Below, in pieces: positions 1-10,442 of a DNA stretch of 64,000 nucleotides. A program made the translations under genes and the position numbers. The first letter of the stretch is position 1, and each line of letters begins with the position of its first letter. Below the pieces are notes generated by a model. It was not told the origin of the DNA and searched no databases. It worked only from the letters and a program-made list of their open reading frames with translations. The DNA is from Bettongia penicillata ogilbyi (taxonomy: Eukaryota > Chordata > Mammalia > Diprotodontia > Potoroidae): positions 372,001 through 436,000 of the forward strand of contig JAJHZJ010000757.1 in assembly GCA_023548195.1 (NCBI GenBank). The letters are read 5' to 3'.

Positions 1-184
1 ATGCCCAATGGTCAAGATGAAACAGAGACTTTTTGTTTTGGTCAAAAATGCATTACATTATTAAATACATGTAAATTGACAGATCAGAGTAGAATCTTCA
101 GATTGTCAGCATTAGATGAAACATCAGAGATCATCTAACTCCTACCGCCTCTTCTCCAGCCACGTGCACCCAGAAGGAAACAGA

Positions 185-305
185 CCCAAGAAGGTGAAAT
201 GAATTTTAACAAGTCACACATCTGATTAAGAGTAAAACTACACATAAAACCCAGGTCTCTTGTGTCTTAGCCCAATGTTATTTATACTACACCATCCAAC
301 CTCTT
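185..305 (-). repeat. SINE fragment (antisense)
   Basis: The stretch holds the antisense SINE pattern of a CAAGTCACACA motif followed by AACCCAGGTCTCTTG and a terminal ACTACACCATCC. It is a diverged MIR/CORE-SINE 5' half on the minus strand. Boundaries are approximate. Confidence 0.5.
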
Positions 306-369
306 CGGGGACAGCCAAACGGTGGGGTTTTTTTTTAATTACTGTATTTTCACAAAGAAGATGGAAAGA

Positions 370-460
370 TCCTGATGCCTCTAAGTTAGTATGTGACTTT
401 GAACAAATCACTTCCTTCATTAGGCCTCAGTTTCCTCATATGTAAAATAGTAGGGACTAG
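370..460 (+). repeat. MIR core fragment
   Basis: TGTGACTTTGAACAAATCACTT followed by CCTCAGTTTCCTCATATGTAAAATAG matches the MIR core on the plus strand. It is short and diverged. Confidence 0.6.
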
Positions 461-682
461 AAAAAAGTTTTTTAAAAATTCATAATTAAGTAATCTGGTG
501 TTTTCTTTAATTTAGACTCACCTCATCATGAAATTCAGACCCCTGGCCCAGGAATGATTCCATTTGTGGTGTAATGGACTGCTAAGGCCTGAATGTTAAG
601 AAGAACAATTACTTTAATAAAAACTTATTGATTTATCCCCCTCCCCCTGAGTAAAAGCAGCCTTAAGGCAACTAAGTGATGA

Positions 683-926
683 GGGCAGCTAGGTGTTGCA
701 GAGGATAGAATGCCAGGCTTGGAGTCAGGAAGACCTGAGTTCCAATTTGGCCTCAGACACTTACTAGCTGCATGACTTTGGGCAAGTCACTTAATCCTGT
801 TTGCCTCAGTTTCCTCATCTGTAAGATGAGCTGGAGAAGGAAATGAGGTCACTCTAGGAATTTTGACAAGAAATCCCCCTTAAAAGGATCACGGTGAGAC
901 AGGACCGAAAATGACTAAACAACAGC
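683..926 (+). repeat. Marsupial CORE-SINE, nearly full length
   Basis: The copy starts with GGGCAGCTAGGTG. It continues through GGAGTCAGGAAGACCTGAGT, CACTTACTAGCTGCATGACTT and CCTCAGTTTCCTCATCTGT, and ends with the family's typical GACCGAAAATGACTAAACAACA. The order and the distinctive 3' end are those of the abundant marsupial SINE seen repeatedly in this window. Confidence 0.85.
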
Positions 927-1525
927 AATCAGTGGATTTCAGAAGCCTCTTGCCCAATCCATGAATCCTTGCTCAGGATGGTTTCAGACCCATTCCCCAG
1001 AGGCCATAATGATGGCACCATAGGATCTTGACCCACTAAAGGATTCTCACAACTCTGTCAAACAAAACTTTGTTCTCGTACAAGGCTGAACTGAACACAA
1101 AATGGCACTGAGAAACGTTTGGGTCATGTGCCAAAACTGTTGTTAGGGACAGCATATCACAAAGGATGTGTGATTTTTTTTTTCCACAGCCCCATAACTC
1201 AGAAGAAAAAAAATTAACAGATTTGAAAGCAGCTTTCTTTTAAATAAAAAAAAAAGGAAAAGAAATCAGCTGTGGGTCTGAAATCAAGTTTAGAAAGCTT
1301 CATCTCAAAGGGGTGGTAGTTGATTAAGGAGAGAATCTCTTTTTCCTGAAAATGGTGTAAAAACAGGGTTATAATGGGAACACTGCCTTAATTGTGTGTT
1401 TCCTCATAATATGGTTATCCTATGGTACAGAGTGGGGTTGGTTTTATGAGTGATCTTTATGCATTTTCACTCTGTTATAAAGATCCTTTGCACTGAAGAG
1501 CTTTTTTGGATGGGGTGGAGATGGT
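927..1525. other. Unique interval
   Basis: No repeat, gene or RNA is recognised. It contains A-rich and T-rich runs near 1170-1260. The stretch 1290-1500 has no visible repeat signature and no long reading frame. Confidence 0.5.
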
Positions 1526-1529
1526 TTTT

Positions 1530-1622
1530 GGCCTGGTTCTGGGATTTTATTAGTGTAAGGAATTCCAGGTAAGAGAATTCTCTCTATTAATGCAAATCTA
1601 TACTTGCTCTGCAACTAGTAGA
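1530..1622 (-). repeat. SINE end fragment (GATTTCATTGG type)
   Basis: A TTTTATTAGTGTAAGGAATTCC block followed by TTCTCTCTATTAATGCA and TGCTCTGCAACTAG matches the end shared by copies at 18.2, 44.6, 57.9 and 59.6 kb. Only this end is present. Confidence 0.5.
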
Positions 1623-1635
1623 GAGAAAGGAAGGC

Positions 1636-1812
1636 CATAAGCATTTATTAAGCATGTACACTATGCTAAATACAAGTGTTATCTTATTTGAGCTTTACAA
1701 CACCAACTCTGAGAGGAAGGTACTATTATTATTCCCTATTTTACAGTAGAAGAAACTGAGGCAGGTAGAGGGTCACACAGTCAGTCATTATCAGAGACAG
1801 GATTTGAATCAT
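1636..1812 (-). repeat. MIR (antisense)
   Basis: CATTTATTAAGCATGTACACTATGC is followed by TTATTATTCCCTATTTTACAG, AGAAACTGAGGCAGG and GTCACACAGTCAGT. This is the MIR order read on the complementary strand. Confidence 0.7.
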
Positions 1813-2000
1813 AAATCACAGGTCCAGAGCTGGAAGGGACCTCAGTCCCTTCTACTCTAATTCCCTCATTTCACAAATAAGGAAATGGAAGCCCAGAGGC
1901 ATTTAGCAACTTGTACCAAAGCACATAAATAGTAAGCTTAAGGTAGGTTTTGAGTCCAGGTCCTCAGATTCCGTAAGTAGTGCTCTTCTCATTTTCCCGT
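1813..2000 (-). repeat. SINE (antisense)
   Basis: The block CAGAGCTGGAAGGGACCTCAG, then TCACAAATAAGGAAATGGAAGC, then GTCCAGGTCCTCAGATTCC is the antisense layout of a MIR-class SINE. It directly abuts the preceding MIR. Confidence 0.6.
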
Positions 2001-3034
2001 TATTCCTCCTATTGCCTGCTTTATCATCTCACCCGTCTAGTACACTTTGACATGTCATAAATATATCAGAGAAGGGATTTTTTTTCTTCCAAGTTGAAAA
2101 CAACTCTAAGTATCAATAGGGATTTAAAAATCTGTGAATTTAATAGCATATCCAGGAGAAACTTTGCATAAGTCGTAGTAGAAAAGTTTGAGTTTTAGTG
2201 TCTTTAATTATTCACTTATGTTAACCCTCCTTCATGCTGTTTCTGTCATTTGTAGAAACTGGGCAGAGCCCAAGAAGGGCACTTAGACTGACCTTGGCCT
2301 CAGGGGTAAGAAGAAAATTCCAAGAACTAAAGATGAAAGAGTTTGGGAAACTGGTTTGGGAAAGTAGGGGTCATGGCTCCCTGGGAGTGCTACAGCATAA
2401 CTCCTAAGGATGTGTGATCAGAAGGTCTGTCCTTCTCTCCACAATAGGTAGTCAAAAGGCTTGTCTCCAACATAAGCACAGCCACCCATCTTCCATCATC
2501 AGCCTCACAGTCTCCTCCTCTGCCTCCTTCCATTGCTGTGAAAGCTCTTGACCATCTCCATTTTGGATCTAGCATCAGCTCCTCAGGGCAGCTATAAACT
2601 TAAAGCAGTCTGGACATCCACAGCAGCACCTCCACATATTCTGTTAGGAAAACTCCCCTTCCCTTACTCCCCCACAGCATAATTACCCTCTAAACTGCCC
2701 CCCACCCTCCATCACCTAGTAATCTCAGGACGCCCCTTGGAGGGCAGGTTGTGTACACTGAGGTAGTGACTGGTAAGTAAGAGTTCAACTTCCCCACTCC
2801 CTTTTCACTTTGTGTGGGGAAAAAATTAGTTATTTGCACAGGCTGAGTAGACATGGATGGGTTGTGACATGCATTTCAGATCTTGTTACATTATTTTTTA
2901 ATTTTGATTTTTCCATTGTGAACTTAAACACTAATTTTTTTTTTTAGAAAAGAGCATTTCCATTTACACAGCAGAACACCAAAAGAGGATTGTATATGAA
3001 ATTGTAAATCCTTTCACCCTGTTTGCTTTTACAA

Positions 3035-3036
<2 letters not shown>
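2001..3036. other. Unique interval
   Basis: No gene or clear repeat is recognised. The stretch 2885-2945 is T-rich. Short frames on the minus strand around 2390-2575 show no recognisable protein. Confidence 0.45.

Positions 3037-3068
<32 letters not shown>
3037..3068. repeat. (AC)n microsatellite
   Basis: Sixteen uninterrupted AC dinucleotides. This is a potentially length-polymorphic locus. Confidence 0.97.
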
Positions 3069-3071
<3 letters not shown>

Positions 3072-3279
3072 CCTCTAAAATTTCTCCTCCTGTTCTCATC
3101 TGTTCATTTTTCAAAATGTTTCAGGAGGTTAAAAGGTGGAGGCTGTTTATTTGAAAGGATAACTGTGCTTATGATGATATAAGAATGTATATAAACATAG
3201 AAGGCAAGAAACTATGGGGATCGGAGCTGAGTTTTGCTCACAGCAGACCCTTTTGTACAACATTGATAGGCTCTTAAGA

Positions 3280-3665
3280 GTTAGAAGGGACTTCAGAGAT
3301 CATCACCCCTCCCAAATCATGAATATCTTCATTACTATCCATTCTCCACCCTAGGACTCTAAGTGATGGGAATGTCACCCACTCCTCATATTCAATGGGG
3401 TTTATTCCAGTTTTTTTGAGAATTCTTACGGGGAGTTTCTTTGGGTTGAGTCACAATCTGCCTTCTTAATTTGTACCCATTCCTCTTAATTCTGGCCTCA
3501 AGTCTTAATTCCTCATTCACATAACAAACCTTCAGATATTAAATGCAACTATCAAGTTCCCTGCCCTGAACCATGTTACTCATATCATCTTTGAACTTTT
3601 CTTTCTGGGTCCTTGGGATGTTACCAGTTTCCAGAGTTTCCAGCCTGACTGTGACATATCACAAG
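3280..3665 (-). mobile_element. CR1/L3-like LINE 3' fragment (antisense)
   Basis: The interval reads as the complement of a CR1/L3 3' region. Visible pieces are a poorly preserved 'correct for late sequelae' segment with CAATCTGCCTTCTTAATTTG, TACCCATTCCTCTTAATTCTG, and CTTCAGATATTAAATGCAACTATCAAG. The order resembles the antisense CR1 family in amniotes. Divergence is high and the ends are approximate. Confidence 0.45.
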
Positions 3666-4988
3666 TTACATTGGAGAGAATTTCATGCAATCCTAGTATA
3701 AACGTAGTCATCCTCTAAACACTGGTGTTGCCTCTTTTCCTTCTCACCATACTTAAACAGTAGTTTTGCTCTACCTACTCAATGAGGCACAAATGAAGCA
3801 AAGGTGTTACTAAGATATGCGGTATTTTCTCTAGACAAGATATGACTCCTCCAACTTTGAGGACAGATCAGCCAGCTAAACTCCCAGCCCTTTCTACCTA
3901 TTCATTACACAAGTTCTTCAATGCTCAGTTTGGGTTTTACTTATATAATTAGATTTGCTGAAAAATGTCTTTCACAGATCATCTAGTATAAAAACAGTCA
4001 ACTTATTAAAATTTCTTTGTGTGTTCCTCCCCCTCCAAGTGTAAGTTTATTCTGCTTTCCCTCTCTTTTGTCTTTTTTAGAAGACAGATTTAATGTGTTA
4101 CTGTGGTGCAGAAAATCAATGCTGGAAATCAATGGTAATTTTTCAGGCTGTTTAAACTTATTCACATGGATGACTAAGCCTGCTGCTGCTATTAAAAAAA
4201 GAATATAGTTTGGCTACAGAGGAAATATTCCAGTTTGCAGCACCTCGACTAGATGCAGCTGAACAACTTTTCTGTGAAGAATATGGCAGTTCACCTTGGC
4301 CTGTTGGGGTTCAAGACAGTCATAAATGTTTGCTAGGCACCTCTGTGCTATTGGGGACATTAACCAAGTAGAAGACTCTGTAGCTGGAAAGGCAGTATTG
4401 TATATGCAGAAAACAGTTACAAAATATGCCAAGGCTAGACATAAGCAAGTGTGATGTTTTATGTTACTGGTTCTCAATGCCACTTAATGCTCTCCAAAGT
4501 CCCTTTTCCCCACTCTTACTCTGAAGTTATCCAGTCCTTCCTTCACTCCTTCCAATTCTCCATCATGAAAACTCTCCAAAGCTCTGTCTTCCCATCCCCA
4601 TTGTGGGGACTGTCTAAGCTTCATTGTGCCATTCCCACAATGGGAACTGTCCAACCTTCCTTCTTTTCTCCCTGTACTGTGGAAGCTATCTGACCAGTAT
4701 CTACCCCCTCCCTCTTCCCACCAAGGGATCTGTCCTTTTTAAAAGGTGGTGGCCTTTTTAAAATGGAGAAGCCGCCTGTCTGTTGAGAATGAGAGTTATA
4801 TCTTAAAGTTCGCAAATGCCAATCCCAAATAGTGTCATTTTTTTCTCTGGTTTAATTTGACAGTCCATTTCCTTAATAATAACCTGTACACTTCCTTTCC
4901 TTCTCCCACACTCTATCTCCTCTACATACTTCCTTACATTTCCAGTGCTTAAATTGAGGAGCTCTGAGCTAGAAAATGTTTCTTGTGG
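3666..4988. other. Unique interval
   Basis: No repeat is confidently recognised. Open frames of 60-90 codons lie around 4017-4815 on both strands. They overlap each other, lack recognisable motifs, and look like chance frames. A processed pseudogene too diverged to recognise cannot be excluded for 4200-4450. Confidence 0.4.
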
Positions 4989-5172
4989 TCAAATACCATA
5001 GCATCATAGAGTTTCAAGCTAGAAAGGACTTTAGAGATCATGCAATCGATCTCCTTGTTTTACAAAAGAGGAAGCTGAAGCCCAGTGAGGTAAAGAGGCT
5101 TGCTCAAAATCATCTAAATCAGGATTTGAGCACTGATTCTCTGACTCTAAATGCAGTGCTCCTTCCACTATG
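4989..5172 (-). repeat. SINE (antisense)
   Basis: CATAGAGTTTCAAGCTAGAAAGG, TTGTTTTACAAAAGAGGAAGC and GATTCTCTGACTCTAAATGCAGTGC follow the antisense MIR-class SINE order. Confidence 0.65.
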
Positions 5173-6399
5173 ATTTATGGTCTCCTGTTCTGGACAGATA
5201 GTTTGGGAAGCACAGTCATCCTAGAATACTACTCAACATTCTCTGGTTCTAGAGATACTGACTCAAATCCACTCTCCATAGCCGCCATTGTTCCCAGTTC
5301 TGAGCTACTGAATGGCTTTTCATTGAGACTTCCATCTAATCATGGAATACAACTAGAACAGTAGCAGCATTAGATGTTCATTCTGGCCCTGATTATCCAG
5401 AGTCTAATGTTAGCGGATACTGCAGTGCTAACTATTTCTTCCACAAAACAGCAACTTCTACTAATAGCTTGGGAAGAAAATTCAGCACCAAAACCAGCAT
5501 GTGAATCATTACAGGGGAGTGTCAGGCAATCACCAGTATACCCAGTTATTATTATCATTCTAGGCATTGCATTTACAGTGCTTTGGGGGGAGGAGGCTAC
5601 AACTATCAATTCTTAAATTACAGTTTTAAAACAAATAGACTTGAGCCAGAACCCAGCACCCCCAGAGCAATGCGTCAGCTCAGAGGTGATGCATGCTTTA
5701 GCTGTTACACCAAATGGAAGCTTGGCCAGACACCAATAAATCACCAGAGAGTTAAAGAACCTGTGCAGGATTCATCACTAATGTTGTCATTCTACACATC
5801 CAATATGAACATCACGCATCAATTATGAGAAGCTGAGGAGACACCCAGAAAAAAATCTGTGATACAGTTCATCACACCAGGCACCACTTCTTAAAGGAAA
5901 CCAGGATGGCAGGTTGACATGAGACAGAGAAAACCACTCATTCCTTTGCTTTTCCCTTGAGAACCACCTCTTGCTTCACAGATGCATAATGCAGATGCTT
6001 CTCATTTTACCAAAAGACACATCCTGGGAAGCTGTACATAAATGGAATTTTTTGTGAATCAAATTATTTAAAATGCCCTGGAGGGAGATCTCATGACTTC
6101 ATAAAACCCTGAGGGTGATTTCTTTAGTAAATGGAAAAAGGCTTTTGTAATGAGTATTAACATCTCCTATACCTTACTTAACCCTCATCCTTGGCTTTAT
6201 AAGTTTAGATATTGTATACTTGGTTTTTCTTAAAAGGAATCACAACTGTGTATGGCATTAAGCTGTGAATGCAGTACAAAAAATAAGTACAGACAGAAAA
6301 TTCTTACTTTCTATAAATTTAGGCAAGTCATACAATCAACTTTATGCCCCCAATTCAGTAGCCAAGGTGATTGGGTTGGAATTGCCAAAATAATTAGAA
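5173..6399. other. Unique interval
   Basis: No repeat or known gene is recognised. At 5370-5616 both strands have ~80-codon open frames. Neither has recognisable domains, and the dual openness argues for composition rather than coding. Confidence 0.4.
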
Positions 6400-6525
6400 A
6401 ATAGTCAATCTCCGTGTCTCAGTTTCCCTTTTATGTCAAATGATAAGGTTGAATTTCCGGACCTCACCTGCTAGATTAGATAATCTGCAGGTTCTCTTCC
6501 AAGTCTAAATTATAATGATACTGAT
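6400..6525 (+). repeat. MIR-class SINE 3' fragment
   Basis: GTCTCAGTTTCCCTTTTATG is followed by ATTAGATAATCTGCAGG and TTCCAAGTCTAAATTATAATGAT. This is the 3' layout of a SINE with the 'gatctctaaggtcccttcc' type end. Confidence 0.5.
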
Positions 6526-6689
6526 CATAGTTGAGGTTATGACTAAGTAGGGTATCCAGAAAGAATGTGATTAGAGACAGGGGAAGATCTAGAGAAAGTA
6601 CTGTTAAGTCAGTATGCAGCCAGCAGTAACTGTATGGTTTATGCCCCCATTTCTATTTGAATTTACCCATTGAGATAGGGGATCTGATT

Positions 6690-6850
6690 TTGAATATGGG
6701 TTCATTTTTGTCTTTTTAGTCCCTACCACAGTTCCTAGTATATATTAGATACTTAATAATTTTTTTACTAATTGGTTGAGTGATTGGGTCATTAACTTAC
6801 TATATGGTCTCAGAGATTCCTTCTAACTTGAAAATGCTATGGCTTTCATG
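6690..6850 (+). repeat. L2 3' tail plus SINE 3' scrap
   Basis: GTCCCTACCACAGTTCCTAG, then TAGATACTTAATAATTTT and TTGGTTGAGTGATTGG resemble the L2 3' end (short tandem tail after a TTAATAAAT motif). They are followed by a SINE-like AGATTCCTTCTAACTTGAAAATGC. Confidence 0.45.
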
Positions 6851-7134
6851 CACCTTATTGGTGCATTTTTTTAATGCAACTGAGATTCCTGAGCTAAATT
6901 ATTTTAATTAATTGGCAGGGGGGTGGGGCAGTGCAGGATTTGATTAGGTATCCCAATGGAAATATGAAGTTGATAATGAAAAAAATACATTTTTGAAGGA
7001 GACTGGTGGCTGTATGATGGAAAGAAGTTCATTTGACATTCCCTTCCCATATTTCTGGTTTCTGTGTCACTGCTTTGCAAACTCCTCATTCCTGGCTCCA
7101 TACTTTACATTAACCTGGTCTAATGTGATGAGGG

Positions 7135-7275
7135 AAGAGAATCATAGGACCAGAGACTGAGCTAGAAAATACCTACATCATTTTATAGTTGAGGAAATAG
7201 AAGCACAAATCCAGCATTGTCCATAGAGATAACTAATGCAATGTGACAGAATACTCAAAAAGTGACTCTGCGGAT
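7135..7275 (-). repeat. SINE fragment (antisense)
   Basis: CATAGGACCAGAGACTGAGC and TTTTATAGTTGAGGAAATAGAAGC follow the antisense SINE pattern. The 3' portion is degraded. Confidence 0.45.
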
Positions 7276-7365
7276 TGAACCTGAAGCTACTTCTTGGTTT
7301 TTGTTGTTTTTCTAAGATTCACCTAGTGAGCTCTGGCAAGATGATTTATTAGCATTAGCAACCCA

Positions 7366-7496
7366 TCGAACAATCCACAAACATTTATTAAGCACTTGCT
7401 GTGTGCCAAACATTATGCTGAGCTCTGGAAATACAAAGAAAAGACCAAAGAATGGTCCCTGTGCTCAAAGAACTTATGTTCCAATGGGGAAGACAG
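7366..7496 (+). repeat. CATTTATTAAGC-type repeat
   Basis: ACATTTATTAAGCACTTGCTGTG, then AACATTATGCTGAGCTCTGG, AAATACAAAGAAAAGACC and CCCTGTGCTCAAAGAACTTATG form a module that recurs at 8.26, 15.08, 23.13, 26.71 and 35.33 kb. At 23.1 kb it continues into an antisense L2. Confidence 0.65.
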
Positions 7497-7742
7497 TATA
7501 TATATGTATGTATGTATATATGTATGTATGTATACACACATACATGTGTATATGTCTATATGTGTGTATATATATGTATATACACATATTGAGTTTTGTT
7601 ATACATCATGTTGAGTTTAGGATGCCTACTGGATATATATATGTGTATGTGTATATATATAGAGAAATACATATATATTTCTATATATATGTATATATAG
7701 ATAGAGATATCTATATAGAGATAGAGAGAGAGATATATACAT
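7497..7742. repeat. TATG/TATA microsatellite with an insert
   Basis: Alternating TATG, TATA and TACA units run from 7497 to ~7585 and again from ~7632 to 7742, ending in GATA/GAGA units. The centre (7586-7637) is non-repetitive and belongs elsewhere (see its own entry). The right half can form AT-rich hairpins, for example around AGAAATA/TATTTCT. Confidence 0.9.
7586..7637. repeat. 52-bp insert duplicated from 9055-9106
   Basis: Aligned without gaps, this stretch matches 9055-9106 at 49 of 52 positions, in the same orientation. The distant copy lies inside an antisense LINE, and nothing else of that element flanks this copy. It sits cleanly between two microsatellite arms, so it looks like a short templated insertion. 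Confidence 0.75.
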
Positions 7743-7764
7743 ATAGACTGGATGAAATGTTACC

Positions 7765-7965
7765 TTAGAGAAGAGGGCACCAACATTTATATAGACGTTT
7801 TTAAAGTTTGTGAAGAACTCACTTGTTCCTCATGACTCCCGAATATAGGTGCTATTAATATTCCCATTTTACAGATAAAGAAACTGAGGATCAGAGAGCT
7901 TGTGACTTGCCCAGGTTTGCAGTTAGTGTTTAAAGCAGGATTTGAACCTACCTATTATGGCAGGA
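7765..7965 (-). repeat. MIR (antisense)
   Basis: CAACATTTATATAGACGTTTTTAAAG, TATTCCCATTTTACAGATAAAG, AAACTGAGGATCAGAGAGC and GGATTTGAACCTA lie in antisense MIR order. Confidence 0.75.
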
Positions 7966-8094
7966 ATATATTTCTGACTTGGACTAGTCTCATGAGGGCT
8001 CATTATTAGTTCCTTCTTAATTTTCTTTTGCTATGCCCTACCCTTCATCTCTTGCCCAAAGTAAGCCATAAGTAATGGGTATTACATGATGTAA

Positions 8095-8235
8095 AAGAAT
8101 TGTAAATTTAGAGCCAGAAAGGCCATTGGAGATCATTTAGTCAAAGCTCCTTATTTTAATGACAAGAAAACTGAGACCCAGAGAGACACAGTCAACGCAT
8201 AGCAGGACAGGATTCAAACCTAGCTCTTCACTGGA
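8095..8235 (-). repeat. SINE (antisense)
   Basis: TTTAGAGCCAGAAAGGCC, then GACAAGAAAACTGAGACCCAG and GACAGGATTCAAACCTAGC match the antisense MIR-class SINE. Confidence 0.65.
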
Positions 8236-8254
8236 ATAGCCACAAGTGATAATC

Positions 8255-9280
8255 CCATGTTCATTCATTGGACAATCATTCATCAGGCATCACTAAGTGC
8301 CAGGAACTATGATAAGTTCTGTGAGTTCTAAAACCAAAACACAAAATCATCCTCGTCCTCAATGGAGATTACATTCAGTTGAGGGGGAGGCTAAAACATC
8401 ATGTAAGAATATTAAAAACAAAATGCATATAGAATAGATACAAAGCAAATTCTCGGAGTGAGGGTACTAGCAACTTGATGGGGGAAAGGGGAGAGGGGTG
8501 GAATTCAAGATAACCTCTTTAGGAGAAGTTGAGCCTTGAAAGAAGACAGGAATCTTGTGAGGCAGCAGTCTCTATACTTTTGCCCAGGCTACCTGTGCTG
8601 TGGGGAATTGGATACTTAGATATGGAAGAGACCTTAGACAACACTGAGTCCAACTCCCTGCCTTTACAAATGAGGAAACTGAAACTGGGAGAGAATAAGT
8701 GACTGCTGAACCAGATCGTGAAGGATTTTCAAGACCATATAGAGGAGTTTGTTTTTTATCCTAAAGGTAAGAGAGAGTTTCTAAAGTAGAGGATCTTGAG
8801 CAGTGTTATCTGGTCAGGCCTATGATTCAGGAATATAAATTTGGTAGATCAGAGGAGAGGTGATAATGGCCCTGGAGGAAAAGACTCAGAGTAACGTATA
8901 TGGTGGAGGTAGAATCGAAAAACCTGATTTTGATATGAAGGGTGACAGAGAAGGGAGAATCAAAAATGACTTTGAGATTGGGAACCTGGGTGAATAGAAA
9001 AACAGTTATGCCCTCAATAGAAATCAGGAAATGAATGTGGACTTTGAATGAAAGATACTGAGCTTTGTTATAGATCATGTTGAGTTTAGGATGCCTACTG
9101 GATATACTGTTAGAAATGTCCAATAGGTGGTGTGGAACTAGAGCTTAAGGGAGAGGCTGAATATGTAGATATAGGAATCATCAGCTTCAATGTGATAGTT
9201 AAACTTCTGTGGGAGCTGATGAGATAACCAACATAGCAAGAATGTCAAGAGAGAAGACCGCCCAGGGACACAGCACACAC
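8255..9280 (-). mobile_element. L2-like LINE, antisense, left segment
   Basis: Reading the minus strand gives degraded L2 3' sequence. Landmarks match the better-preserved copy at 23.1-24.4 kb: the CATCAGGCATCACTAAGTGCC module, GATCATGTTGAGTTTAGGATG, GCCTACTGGATATACTG, and GGGAGCTGATGAGATAACC. The element is interrupted at ~9286 and seems to resume at ~10255. Confidence 0.55.
8595..8705 (-). repeat. SINE nested in the antisense L2
   Basis: TGGATACTTAGATATGGAAGAGACC and TACAAATGAGGAAACTGAAACTGGG are SINE-like and interrupt the L2 colinearity. Confidence 0.5.
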
Positions 9281-9285
9281 AGGAG

Positions 9286-9660
9286 GTGGGGCATGTTCAT
9301 CCTTCATTCTGGAAGAAGACCAGTGACATCATAGGATGAAGAATGTTGTTGTGTTCATCCTTTGTTATCGAAGAAGACCATGCCATCACAGAAATGACGA
9401 CGTGACTTGCACTTGACTTTGTTTGAGTGAGGGAGGGCTGTGCAGGTCACCAGTCTCACTTCTCCTCCAGAACCATCTGGATCTAGGGACCAGATATTAA
9501 TCGGGATGACTGGAGATGGCCCAGGATGCCAAGGGAGACCTTGATCTTTTAGGCTAAGGCCTTTTCAGGTTCTCACTTAAAGTGAGGTAATGCCCATTCA
9601 GTGAACAGGCCTCTTAAAAAGTAGTCAGAGGGATGACCCCTTTAATAGAAAAGAAAAAAA
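9286..9660 (+). mobile_element. Unnamed SINE-like repeat, copy 1, with duplicated head
   Basis: The head GTTCATCCTTCATTCTGGAAG (9297 onward) is repeated as GTTCATCCTTTGTTATCGAAG about 55 bp later. A body follows with GACGTGACTTGCACTTGACTT, GAGGGAGGGCTGTGCAGGTC, CCAGATATTAATCGGGATGAC and GGTTCTCACTTAAAGTGAGG, ending in an A-rich tail near 9645-9660. The A-tail and the second copy at 10045 identify a retroposed SINE-like element. I do not give it a family name. Confidence 0.65.
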
Positions 9661-10044
9661 ATGGATAAATCATGTTGGGAGGGGCAGGAGCCTCAGGGTT
9701 GTTGTTTAGAAGAGAAATTGTTACTGTTAACATTCAACTCTAAACCAGGAGGGTCCAAAACAGTCATTGAATGGAGGTTGGGCAGGGAGCCTTCCTTGTT
9801 CAATCCATGGGCTTCAGAGTGCATGGGGTCTGAGGTTTTGGGGGAGATGGAAAGGGAAGGAAAGGGAAAGGAAAAAAAAGGAAGGGAAGGAAAAAGGAAA
9901 GGAAAAGAATCTAGCCAATGTACCCCAAGTTAACTGGCCAGCTTCTGGCCATCAAAACTTACCTTTTTTTAGAGAGAAGGAAGGGGAGAGGTCCTGAGTT
10001 ACCCAGCTAGCTGATTCCCCATTTAGGCAGCTTGGTCTACTCAC
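9661..10044. other. Spacer between two SINE-like copies, with (AAGGG)n
   Basis: Contains a purine-rich AAGGG/AAAGG simple repeat at about 9848-9910. Open frames here are produced by that purine tract. No gene is recognised. Confidence 0.5.
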
Positions 10045-10250
10045 AGGTTGTGTTCATCCTTCATTCTCAAGGAGGACCATGACATCAGAGAAACGATGAC
10101 ATGACTTGCAGTTGACTTTGTTTTGAGTGAGGGAGAGCTGTGCAAGGTCACCAGCCTCACTTTCTCCTCCTGAGTCCTTTGGATCCAGGGACCAGATATT
10201 CATCAGGATGATTGGAGACAACTCAGGATGCAATGGGAGACCTTGGAGAA
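10045..10250 (+). mobile_element. Unnamed SINE-like repeat, copy 2 (3' truncated)
   Basis: Same body as copy 1, in the same order and orientation: GTTCATCCTTCATTCTCAAG, GATGACATGACTTGCAGTTG, GAGGGAGAGCTGTGCAAGGT, CCAGATATTCATCAGGATGA and CAATGGGAGACCTTGG. It lacks the downstream GGTTCTCACTTAAAG block and the A-tail. Confidence 0.65.
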
Positions 10251-10254
10251 TGGA

Positions 10255-10400
10255 GAATGACTCAGGTAGGAAAAGAACAAGGGGAAGGGAAAAATGCACC
10301 TTCTAGAAGAAGGTGGCTAATAGTATCAAATGCTGAAGAGAAGTCAAGAAATACGAGAAGAAAAAAGGCCATGCTGTCCTATCTAAGAATGCAGCCATGA
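10255..10400 (-). mobile_element. L2-like LINE, antisense, right segment
   Basis: GGCTAATAGTATCAAATGCTG, then AGAAGTCAAGAAATACGAG and AAAAGGCCATG match the L2 block that reads GTCAAGAAGAATGAGGATTA in the 24.4-kb copy. It is the expected continuation of the 8255-9280 element. Confidence 0.5.
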
Positions 10401-10442
10401 GTGCTCCAATGAGAGGTGACTGTAATAAGTAACTAGTCCTCT

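Noticed and set aside
5370..5616. 80-codon frames on both strands at the same place
   Set aside because: Dual openness, no motif, and no splice or start context.
7396..7768. 121-codon tyrosine/isoleucine-rich frame
   Set aside because: It runs through a TATG/TATA microsatellite and a repeat module; not a gene.
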